DNA of 5,086 bases from JBBQTU01 sp038213005 (GTDB taxonomy: Bacteria > Planctomycetota > Phycisphaerae > Tepidisphaerales > Tepidisphaeraceae): positions 1 to 5,086 of the forward strand of contig JBBQTU010000262.1 in assembly GCA_038213005.1 (NCBI GenBank), written 5' to 3'. Of this stretch, positions 1-5,064 are shown piece after piece (position 1 is the stretch's first letter; each line of letters opens with the position of its first letter). Under the pieces are notes generated by a model. The model saw only the letters and a program-made list of their open reading frames with translations, did not search any database and had not been told where the DNA came from. The translations under genes and the position numbers were made by a program.

Positions 1-24
1 CGCACTGATGCCAACTTAAAATCG

Positions 25-110
25 GGGTGGCATGGCCAGATCGGTACTCCGAGATGGCCATGATGTCCGCCCCTTGCTCATTCCGGAGTACCGGCCTGAG
101 CATGCCACCC
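25..110. repeat. REP/BIME-like pair of inverted hairpins
   Basis: Two hairpins lie side by side and are imperfect inverted copies of each other. Hairpin A (31-62) pairs CATGGCCA with TGGCCATG and TCGG with CCGA around a TACT loop, with a tandem GA/GA internal mismatch. Hairpin B (76-101) pairs GCTCA with TGAGC and CCGG with CCGG around an AGTA loop. The whole unit can also fold as one long hairpin: GGGTGGCATG (25-34) with CATGCCACCC (101-110), and CGGTACTCCG (42-51) with CGGAGTACCG (84-93), with CAG/CTG pairing between them. Two REP-type hairpins in opposite orientation is the layout of a BIME. A likely REP-transposase remnant sits next to it. The folds are seen directly; the REP/BIME identity is inference. 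Confidence 0.6.
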
Positions 111-138
111 ATGTTGATGGACTTCGGCCGCAGCACAC

Positions 139-290
139 TAGCGCCTTGACCGGCTGGGCTGTCCAGCTATCGTCGCCGAATGGGTCGCGGCGCGCCAGGG
201 TCAGTTCCCAGCGCGACTGCTCCTTTCTTGTCGTGACGGCATTCACTCGGTCCGACCAATCCGCCGGGTAGGGCGTCAGGCGATGGTTGC
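139..290 (-). pseudogene. Fragment of REP-associated tyrosine transposase (Y1/IS200-like), C-terminal part
   Basis: Read on the minus strand, about 50 residues resemble the C-terminal region of REP-associated Y1 transposases. There is an ADWxxxVN segment, a stretch of charged helix, then ARRDPFGDDSWTAQPVKAL. This corresponds to the usual 'DW..xVN ... RGxPFGxxxWxxxTAxxLGL' arrangement just before the C-terminal RPRGRPRK tail. That tail is absent downstream, as are the HUH catalytic core and the 'NPVRAGLV' helix that should lie upstream (toward higher coordinates). What remains is therefore a decayed fragment rather than a gene. The REP/BIME-like hairpins at 25-110 lie just downstream of its 3' end, the expected place for the element's recognition sequence. 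The family match is from memory of the motif, not a search, and a chance resemblance is possible. Confidence 0.45.
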
Positions 291-394
291 CCATGACGCG
301 GCAGGATTTGTTGCATAGCCTTTGATGCGGGGGGGAAATTGTGGCAGAATGGTCGGGTCGCCGGTGCGATGGGTTGGTCGGGCGACAATAGACT

Positions 395-400
395 GGAAGG
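395..400 (+). promoter_or_regulatory. Ribosome binding site of the 152-residue gene
   Basis: GGAAGG lies 6 bases before the ATG at 407. It favours that start over the overlapping out-of-frame ATG at 402. Confidence 0.7.
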
Positions 401-406
401 AATGCC

Positions 407-865
407 ATGCTGCTTCAGACGAATAGCTATCTTGTTCCGCCGGAGAAGCGGGATGAACACGTGGGGCTGATGAAGCGATTTGCGCAGATCCTGCATCGGC
501 TGGGGTGCGAGCGGTTTGAGATTGTGGAGCAGATGGGGCCGGAGTGGACACCGGGCGAGGTTGGCCGGTGTGTGCAGCTTATGCAGTTTCGCGATCGCAA
601 GCACCAGCAGCAGGTGCAGCAGGCGGAACAGACCGATCCCGATGCCCAGGCGGTGATTGCGGAATTCGTGGCGCTACTGGATATTCCATATCAGCAGGAC
701 CAGGGGTATTTTGCCAGCGGATACTATGAGTCGATTCTGCCGGGTGTGGCGTCGGCGACGGAGCATGCGCCGGTGCATCATGCGCCAATGCATGCGGCCG
801 CGGAGCCGCCGGCCTCCGCGCCCTCGCCCGCGCCGCGTGGGCCGACGGATGTGCCGATTTTGTGA
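407..865 (+). CDS. Conserved-looking hypothetical protein, 152 aa, alpha/beta body with His/Pro-rich tail
   Basis: I do not recognise a named function. The ATG at 407 has a good GGAAGG ribosome site, and the frame ends in TGA. Residues 1-111 look like a compact folded domain: a first strand (LLQTNSYLV), a long amphipathic helix (about 13-31), two strands (about 35-43 and 54-61), helices from about 62 to 92, and an aromatic closing segment (YFASGYYESIL, 101-111). A strand-helix-strand order of this size resembles dimeric alpha/beta-barrel (NIPSNAP or ABM-like) proteins, but this is a fold impression only. Residues 112-149 are low complexity, rich in Ala, Pro and His (five His between 120 and 129), and the protein ends TDVPIL. 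There is no signal peptide or membrane segment, so it is probably cytoplasmic. No partner gene lies next to it, and pckG converges on it. The 3' end and stop codon are repeated 120 bp downstream in the same frame (966-996). Confidence 0.8.
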   Translation: MLLQTNSYLVPPEKRDEHVGLMKRFAQILHRLGCERFEIVEQMGPEWTPGEVGRCVQLMQFRDRKHQQQVQQAEQTDPDAQAVIAEFVALLDIPYQQDQGYFASGYYESILPGVASATEHAPVHHAPMHAAAEPPASAPSPAPRGPTDVPIL

Positions 866-876
866 TACGGCTGGAC
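846..876 (+). repeat. 31-bp direct repeat, copy 1 (spans the C-terminal codons and stop)
   Basis: This copy encodes the final VPIL and TGA of the 152-residue gene plus the next 11 bases. It matches 966-996 at 29 of 31 positions, differing only at 859 (t versus c) and 867 (a versus g). Confidence 0.85.
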
Positions 877-965
877 CGGGGGTGCGGCCGACGCACAGGG
901 CGTGATCTGCGGGGGAGGCGTTGGGGTGCTGCTGTGCGGGCGAGGATGCCGCGCACTACGGGGTG

Positions 966-996
966 CGGATGTGCCGATCTTGTGATGCGGCTGGAC
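966..996 (+). repeat. 31-bp direct repeat, copy 2 (in-frame copy of the gene's 3' end)
   Basis: This is the second copy, offset by exactly 120 bp and so in the same reading frame. Between the two TGA codons (863-865 and 983-985) the frame is open for 39 codons and ends ADVPIL, echoing TDVPIL of the gene. The sequence between the copies is not clearly duplicated. It could be a remnant of an older, longer 3' end, a partial tandem duplication that has diverged, or a short dispersed repeat. Confidence 0.8.
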
Positions 997-1050
997 GCAT
1001 GGGTCCCGCGGCCGTGTGCCGCCGTTACAGGGCTCTTCGTGTCGGAGATC

Positions 1051-1112
1051 GGCTGACCCAGGGCTACGCGGGTACGCTCACCCTGGGCTGAAGGATGGCG
1101 CCCCGTTGGGGC
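1051..1112. repeat. Dispersed-type intergenic repeat with two hairpins
   Basis: The first hairpin pairs CCCAGGG (1057-1063) with CCCTGGG (1081-1087), with an inner GCG/CGC (1068-1070 and 1075-1077). The second pairs GCCCC (1100-1104) with GGGGC (1108-1112) around GTT. I recall near-identical 'CCCAGGGCTACGC ... CCCTGGGCT' units followed by a GCCCC/GGGGC hairpin as multicopy spacers in planctomycete genomes. That recollection is not a database result. The hairpins themselves are directly visible. Apart from this unit, the direct repeat and the terminator, I see nothing in 866-1215. Confidence 0.55.
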
Positions 1113-1149
1113 TTGGAAGGTCAGTGTATTTACGCCGGCGACTGCTTAG

Positions 1150-1192
1150 AACAGAGAAACCGGGACCGCTTTGCAGCGGTCCCGGTTCTGTT
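1150..1192. terminator. Strong hairpin between convergent genes, probable bidirectional terminator
   Basis: A perfect 13-bp stem pairs AACCGGGACCGCT (1158-1170) with AGCGGTCCCGGTT (1175-1187) around a TTGC loop. An outer AACAG/CTGTT extension (1150-1154 and 1188-1192) is separated by a 3-base bulge. On the minus strand it begins 24 bases past the pckG stop codon and is followed by TCTCTGTTCT, a moderately U-rich tail. On the plus strand the tail is CTGTTTGG. It is best assigned to pckG and may also stop readthrough from the small gene. Confidence 0.75.
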
Positions 1193-1215
1193 TGGCAGCT
1201 CGACTGATCGTTGGC

Positions 1216-3009
1216 TTAGAGCCGGCTGATCAGCAGTTCACGCTGGAAGAGCATTTCCTTTGGCATATCGGCGCCAATCTTGAGGAACATCTCCTGCTGG
1301 CTGAGAAGTTCGGCCTGGAGGTCGGCATTGCTGACGCTTTCCAGTTCCTTCATGGCCTTGTCGTCAATGCCCAAGCCGTCGACGTTGATCCCGCCGGCGC
1401 GAGGCATCCAGCCCAGGGGCGTTTCGATTGCATCGGCCTGGCCGTTGCAGCGGGCGAGGATCCATTCCAGGACGCGCATGTTGTCGCCGAAGCCCGGCCA
1501 CATGAACTTGCCCTGGTCGTTCTTGCGGAACCAGTTGACGCAGAAGATACGCGGGGCGTCGCCGATCTTGCGGCCCATGTTGAACCAGTGGTTCAGGTAG
1601 TCGCGGATGTTGTAGCCAATGAAGGGGAGCATGGCCATCGGGTCGCGACGGACGACGCCGACCTGGCCGGTCGCGGCGGCGGTGGTTTCGGAGCCGAGCA
1701 TGGCGCCGACGTAGACGCCGTGCATCCAGTTGTAGGTCTGGTAGACCAGCGGGACGGTCTTGGAGCGGCGGCCGCCGAAGATGATGGCGGAGACGGGGAC
1801 TCCGGCGGGATTATCGGCGTCGACATCCAGCACGGGGTTGTTGATCATGGGGGCGGTGAATCGGCTGTTGGGGTGGGCGGCCTTCTTGCCGCAACCGGGC
1901 GTCCACTCCGAGCCATCCCATGCGGTGGCCTTGGCGGGGGCGGGGTAGTCGCAGTCTTCCCACCAGACGTCATAGGTGCCGTCGTCGAGCTTCACCAGGG
2001 CGACGTTGGTGTAGAGGGTGTCCTTCTTGATGGAGAGCATGGCGTTGGGGTTGCTCTTCATGTTGGTGCCGGGCACCACGCCGAAATAGCCGTATTCGGG
2101 GTTGATGGCGTTGAGCTTGCCGGTCTTCTGGTCGACCCACATCCAGGCGATGTCGTCGCCGAGCGTGGAGACTTTCCAGCCGTTGTCGACGTACTGCTTG
2201 GGCGGGATGAGCATGGCGAAGTTGGTCTTGCCGCAGGCCGAGGGGAACGCGGCGGCGACGTACTGCTTCTGCCCCTTGGGATTGGTGATGCCCATGAGCA
2301 GCATGTGCTCGGCCATCCATCCCTGCTGCTGGCCGAGATAGCTGGCGATTCGCAGGGCGAGGCACTTCTTGCCGAGCAGGGCGTTGCCGCCGTAGCCGGA
2401 GCCGAAGCTCCAGATGGTGTTGTCGGCGGGGAAATGGCAGATGTAGCGACGGTCGGGGTTGCAGTCGCCGACGCTGTGGAGACAGCGGGTGAACTTGTCG
2501 GAAGTGCCGAGCTGCTTCCAGGCGACGGCGCCCAGTCGGGTCATGATGCCCATGCTGACGGCGACATAGAGCGAGTCGGTGAGCTCAACGCCCACCAGCG
2601 CCAGAGGCGAGCCGATGGGGCCCATGACGAACGGCAGCACATACATCGTGCGGCCTTTCATGGAGCCTTTGAACAGGTCGTTCAACTTGGCGTAGGCCTC
2701 CTTGTCGTTCATGAAGTTGTTGGTCTGGCCGGCGATGTCCGGGTTGCTGCCGCAGATGAACGTGAGGTGTTCGACGCGGGCCACATCGTTCTGATTGGAA
2801 CGGTGGAAGTAGCAGCCGGGGAGTTTCGTCTGATTGAGCTCAACGAAGACGCCGTCTTTGCAGCCCTGGGTGAGAAGGGCCTGCTTTTGGGCTTTGGAGC
2901 CGTCACAAACCATCACATTGTCCGGCTGACAATGTTCGATGCATTCCTTGACCCACGCACGCACATGAACGTTGGGGATGGCCCCAAGCGCTGTATCAAA
3001 TTGACTCAC
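1216..3009 (-). CDS. pckG: Phosphoenolpyruvate carboxykinase (GTP), EC 4.1.1.32
   Basis: This enzyme converts oxaloacetate plus GTP to phosphoenolpyruvate, CO2 and GDP in the cytoplasm, using Mn2+; it is the entry step of gluconeogenesis from TCA intermediates. At 597 residues it is full length for the GTP family. Visible functional parts (numbered from the GTG at 3009) are Arg78 in DVARVE for substrate carboxylate binding; Tyr206-GGN then Lys215 and His235 (MAEHM), which with Asp286 (GDDIAWM) form the metal site; the P-loop FPSACGKTN (255-263) with the reactive Cys259; HPNSR with Arg383; FGGRR ending at Arg415; the mobile lid SETTAAATGQVG (440-451); and the guanine pocket NWFRKND to PGFGDN with Phe494, Phe502, Phe507 and Asn510. 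Relative to the rat enzyme there are about 4 extra residues between the P-loop and GDD. The start is GTG at 3009, because AAGGA sits 7 bases upstream; the in-frame GTG at 3015 has only 1 base of spacing. It is monocistronic, with a terminator downstream and a Rex-like operator upstream. Confidence 0.97.
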   Translation of the reverse strand: MSQFDTALGAIPNVHVRAWVKECIEHCQPDNVMVCDGSKAQKQALLTQGCKDGVFVELNQTKLPGCYFHRSNQNDVARVEHLTFICGSNPDIAGQTNNFMNDKEAYAKLNDLFKGSMKGRTMYVLPFVMGPIGSPLALVGVELTDSLYVAVSMGIMTRLGAVAWKQLGTSDKFTRCLHSVGDCNPDRRYICHFPADNTIWSFGSGYGGNALLGKKCLALRIASYLGQQQGWMAEHMLLMGITNPKGQKQYVAAAFPSACGKTNFAMLIPPKQYVDNGWKVSTLGDDIAWMWVDQKTGKLNAINPEYGYFGVVPGTNMKSNPNAMLSIKKDTLYTNVALVKLDDGTYDVWWEDCDYPAPAKATAWDGSEWTPGCGKKAAHPNSRFTAPMINNPVLDVDADNPAGVPVSAIIFGGRRSKTVPLVYQTYNWMHGVYVGAMLGSETTAAATGQVGVVRRDPMAMLPFIGYNIRDYLNHWFNMGRKIGDAPRIFCVNWFRKNDQGKFMWPGFGDNMRVLEWILARCNGQADAIETPLGWMPRAGGINVDGLGIDDKAMKELESVSNADLQAELLSQQEMFLKIGADMPKEMLFQRELLISRL

Positions 3010-3016
3010 GACCACA

Positions 3017-3021
3017 TCCTT
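3017..3021 (-). promoter_or_regulatory. Ribosome binding site deciding the pckG start
   Basis: On the minus strand AAGGA is followed by 7 bases (TGTGGTC) and then GTG-AGT at 3009. The upstream GTG at 3015 would have a 1-base spacer, too short to work. The ATG at 3017 overlaps the site and opens a frame of only three codons (M-W-S-stop). Confidence 0.65.
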
Positions 3022-3050
3022 TCGAGAAAAAACAGAGCACCAGTTGGCTA

Positions 3051-3064
3051 AGTATCACAATACT
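3051..3064. repeat. Small inverted repeat in the pckG leader
   Basis: AGTAT-CACA-ATACT is a 5-bp inverted repeat about 40 bases before the pckG start. Read on the minus strand it contains TGTGATACT, which has the form of an extended -10 element, but no convincing -35 lies 16-18 bases upstream. It could be a secondary promoter, an operator or chance. Confidence 0.25.
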
Positions 3065-3168
3065 GCTCAAGCGCGACCCGGCTTACCGAGATTCGGTCTG
3101 TAGCTTTTACCGGATTGCTCCGGGATCGAACAGGTCCAATCTTGCCGGGCTCGGCCGGGCAATTAACA

Positions 3169-3186
3169 TCGTGAAATTATTCACGA
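3169..3186. promoter_or_regulatory. Rex-like operator palindrome upstream of pckG
   Basis: TCGTGAA-ATTA-TTCACGA is an 18-bp inverted repeat with perfect 7-bp arms. The redox repressor Rex binds TTGTGAA-N4-TTCACAA. This site matches 12 of the 14 defined positions, and the two differences are a symmetrical pair (C for T, G for A), so dyad symmetry is kept. It directly abuts the predicted -10 of the minus-strand promoter and covers the expected transcription start, the usual place for a blocking repressor. The palindrome is seen directly; binding by Rex is inference, as no rex gene is in the window. Confidence 0.55.
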
Positions 3187-3214
3187 AGCATATCAACCGG
3201 GGCGATTTTGTCAA
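3187..3214 (-). promoter_or_regulatory. Sigma70-like promoter for pckG
   Basis: On the minus strand the -35 is a perfect TTGACA (3214-3209), followed by a 16-base spacer and the -10 TATGCT (3192-3187, 4 of 6 to TATAAT). Transcription would begin near 3180, inside the Rex-like palindrome, giving a leader of about 170 bases before the GTG at 3009. Confidence 0.5.
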
Positions 3215-3232
3215 ATCCGTCGAGCAAAATCG
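3203..3232. repeat. 8-bp inverted repeat over the -35 of the pckG promoter
   Basis: CGATTTTG (3203-3210) and CAAAATCG (3225-3232) are perfect inverted copies separated by 14 bases. The left arm overlaps the last two bases of the -35 element. It could be a second operator or a hairpin; no known regulator is recognised. Confidence 0.4.
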
Positions 3233-3259
3233 ACAAGGGGGGCGTGCCCTGTCAATCCG

Positions 3260-3294
3260 GGAAAGCACGAAATACGAAGCACGAAACACGAAAC
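3260..3294. repeat. Heptamer tandem repeat, ACGAARY type
   Basis: Five consecutive 7-bp units: GGAAAGC (degenerate), ACGAAAT, ACGAAGC, ACGAAAC, ACGAAAC. On the opposite strand the unit reads RYTTCGT, closely related to the ATTTCGG units at 3811-3838. Confidence 0.8.
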
Positions 3295-3550
3295 AACGCG
3301 GAAACGGAGGAAACTCGAAGCAGCAAATGCGGAGCGGCACGGACATGGGGCACGTCGCCCGGATTTTCGGGCACGCCCGACAAGGGCAAAGGGGGGTGCG
3401 GGCCGCGTTGGGCCTGATTGTCGGCGTGGCGGCCGGCGGGCAGATGCGCGGGTTTTGCCGGGAGGGGGTGGGGGGTATCCCGGGGCCTTGTGGGATAAGG
3501 AGTTATGTGCGATTGAGGGGGTCAGATGCTCAAGTTTGGCAAGGGACGAT

Positions 3551-3641
3551 CGGAGGTCGGAGGTCGGAGAGCGGAGAGCGGAGGTCGGAGGTCGGAGAGC
3601 GGAGGTCGGAGAGCGGAGGTCGGAGGTCGGAGGTCGGGGGT
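3551..3641. repeat. Heptamer tandem repeat, CGGAGGT/CGGAGAG type
   Basis: Thirteen uninterrupted 7-bp units fill exactly 91 bases. Twelve are CGGAG followed by GT or AG, in the order GT GT AG AG GT GT AG GT AG GT GT GT, and the last is CGGGGGT. Apart from the C and T bases at the unit ends the plus strand is all purine. Confidence 0.92.
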
Positions 3642-3810
3642 CGCTTGTTAGGTAGGGAATAGGAATGGCGACATCGGGCCTGAGGGCGGCGTTGGTGGTT
3701 GGCCACTGAGCAGGGCTATAGACTTGTCAAAGAGCACCGGATGGCGCGGGGAGTCCGCGCTTGCGTATTTGGGTAAGTATAGGTGGTGGGGATTGGCGGG
3801 TCAAGGGAGA

Positions 3811-3838
3811 ATTTCGGATTTCGGATTTCGGATAGCGG
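3811..3838. repeat. Heptamer tandem repeat, ATTTCGG type
   Basis: Four 7-bp units: ATTTCGG three times, then ATAGCGG. The unit shares its TTCG core with the reverse complement of the array at 3260-3294. Confidence 0.85.
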
Positions 3839-3850
3839 ATGGCATCCCAG

Positions 3851-3888
3851 GAGAGGGCGGGAGAGCGGGAGAGCGAGAGGGCGGGGGC
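3851..3888. repeat. Purine-rich octamer repeat
   Basis: Degenerate 8-bp units follow each other: GAGAGGGC, GGGAGAGC, GGGAGAGC, GAGAGGGC, then GGGGGC. The strand is almost entirely G and A. The period is 8, unlike the neighbouring 7-bp arrays. Confidence 0.6.
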
Positions 3889-4116
3889 AGTGGAAACCGG
3901 AAAGAGAGATGTTGGGGAATGCGGAGGCGGGTTCCGGGGCGGGACGGATTGATGGGAGCAGCTTACTCAGGCCGCAGAGATTCTTCGCACAGTTCTGATT
4001 CCTTAATTCTTGCGTGGGAGGCATTGCATTGCGACGGGCTCAGCATTAGGGTGGTGGTCATTCAACTCAGGTCGGGCGGGATTGCATTTCGCTGGCCGGA
4101 CACTGAGGACAACTCT

Positions 4117-4124
4117 GGGAAAGG
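4117..4124 (+). promoter_or_regulatory. Ribosome binding site of the SBBP-family gene
   Basis: GGGAAAGG ends 7 bases before the ATG at 4132. This supports that start over the far upstream TTG at 3724 and the later ATG-ATG pair near 4195. Confidence 0.7.
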
Positions 4125-4131
4125 CATCATC

Positions 4132-5064
4132 ATGGTTTCGCTTTGCACACGGGCGTATCGGGCGATTGGACGCGCGATTCAGAGTTGCGGGCCAATGATG
4201 GTGGCCAATGGCACGCGGAGGAACGCCTGGTGCGAGGCGCTGGAAGCGCGGCAACTGCTGTCGGATGCCTCGCCGGCGATTCAGTTGTTTGATGCCAAGC
4301 CGGCCGTGTTTGTGGAGAACCAGGGGCAATGGTCTGATGCTTCGGTCTACTATGCCTACAACTCTGGCGGGGCGAGCATTGCCTTTGGCAGCGATGGGCT
4401 GCGGTTTCGCCTGACGCAATCGGCTCCGGTGGCGGCCGATGCCGCGGCACCGGGAGGCGAGTTGGCGGCGAATCAGAGTTCGCCACTACCTGCGGCCGAG
4501 GTGGAGTCCACTTCGTTTTCGATGCAGTTTGTGGGGGCGCATCAAGTCACGCCGCAGGGGGAGCAGCAGGCGGATGGGGTTTACAACTACTTCATCGGCG
4601 AGCAGGCCGACTGGCGCTCTAATGTGCCGGGCTACCAGACGGTTTCCTATGACAACCTGTATGACGGCGTGACGCTCAAGACCTTCGGGCAGAAGGGGAG
4701 CCTGAAGTACGAGTTCCATGTGGCGGCGGGGGCGGATTACCAGCAGATTCAGGTTCACTACGAAGGCATTCAAGGCTTGCAGATCAGCGAAGATGGCTCG
4801 CTGCGGGTGCAAACCTCGCTGGGGGAGGTGGTGGATGCTGCCCCCTATGTCTATCAGGAGGTACACGGCCAGCGGGTGGCGGTGGCCGGACAGTACACGC
4901 TGACCGACAACGACACCTATCGCTTTGCGGTGACTGGGAACTACGACGTAACCAAAGAACTGGTGATTGACCCGGATCTGGCCTGGGCCACCTACCTGGG
5001 CGGCAGCGGCAGCGGCTACGACTGGTGCTATGGCATCGCCGTTGACAGCGGCGGCAACGCCTAG
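4132..5064 (+). CDS. SBBP beta-propeller-type surface protein, N-terminal part, cut by an in-frame TAG
   Basis: The 310 codons before the TAG encode the N-terminal part of a large exported protein. Residues 29-46 (RR..CEALEARQLLSDA) match the planctomycete LEPR-xLL N-terminal signature found in surface and secreted proteins. Residues 59-94 (VFVENQGQW ... SDGLRFRL) open the domain that precedes SBBP repeats. It continues through YNYFIGEQADWRSNVPGYQTV (151-171), LKYEFHVAAGAD (191-202) and PYVYQEVHGQR (238-248), and ends at LVIDPDLAWATYLGGSGSG (277-295). The first SBBP motif follows: GIAVDSGGNA, then TAG, then VTGDSTS still in frame to the window edge. The family has GNAYVTG, so TAG stands where Tyr is expected. 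One base change (TAC or TAT to TAG) or a sequencing error explains it; otherwise the gene is a recent pseudogene. Function is probably extracellular or structural. The gene is partial, continuing beyond the window. The family assignment is from motif memory. Confidence 0.85.
   Translation: MVSLCTRAYRAIGRAIQSCGPMMVANGTRRNAWCEALEARQLLSDASPAIQLFDAKPAVFVENQGQWSDASVYYAYNSGGASIAFGSDGLRFRLTQSAPVAADAAAPGGELAANQSSPLPAAEVESTSFSMQFVGAHQVTPQGEQQADGVYNYFIGEQADWRSNVPGYQTVSYDNLYDGVTLKTFGQKGSLKYEFHVAAGADYQQIQVHYEGIQGLQISEDGSLRVQTSLGEVVDAAPYVYQEVHGQRVAVAGQYTLTDNDTYRFAVTGNYDVTKELVIDPDLAWATYLGGSGSGYDWCYGIAVDSGGNA

Larger units (their letters stand above)
3233..4131. other. Long intergenic spacer, no supported gene
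   Basis: About 900 bases separate the pckG control region from the SBBP gene. The open frames here translate into Arg/Gly/Ser-rich or repeat-derived peptides with no family look, and none has a good ribosome site. The region holds three 7-bp repeat arrays and a purine-rich octamer tract. It must also contain the promoter of the SBBP gene, but I could not identify a convincing one. The segments 3295-3550 and 3642-3810 show nothing beyond short GC-rich hairpins. Confidence 0.7.

Noticed and set aside
32..271. 79-codon plus-strand frame near the window start
   Set aside because: It runs across the double hairpin, has no ribosome site and lies antisense to the better-supported transposase remnant.
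862..1207. Two small plus-strand frames between the 152-residue gene and pckG
   Set aside because: They cover the direct repeat, the two-hairpin repeat and the terminator, have no ribosome sites, and are Arg/Gly-rich spurious translations.
1171..3051. 626-codon open frame on the plus strand opposite pckG
   Set aside because: It is the antisense shadow of pckG, produced by high GC3 codon use. Its His/Val/Gly/Asp-rich translation matches no family, while the minus strand encodes every PEPCK motif.
3476..3497. TATCCC/GGGATA inverted repeat in the spacer
   Set aside because: A 6-bp stem with a 10-base loop in GC-rich DNA is expected by chance, and no gene end or promoter is nearby.
3551..3641. 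Possible CRISPR array
   Set aside because: The repeats are contiguous 7-mers with no spacers.
3171..3662. 163-codon plus-strand frame starting inside the Rex-like palindrome
   Set aside because: Its C-terminal third is just the translated CGGAGGT/CGGAGAG array, the start has no ribosome site, and the composition is not protein-like.
4010..4040. Possible sigma54 promoter for the SBBP gene around GGCATTGCATTGC
   Set aside because: The GG to GC spacing is one base short of the required 10 and the flanking bases do not match the consensus.
3724..4131. Upstream extension of the SBBP gene to a TTG start at 3724
   Set aside because: The extension translates repeats (such as ISDFGFRIADG) and low-complexity Gly/Arg sequence. 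The ATG at 4132 has a good ribosome site and precedes the LExRxLLS signature at normal distance.
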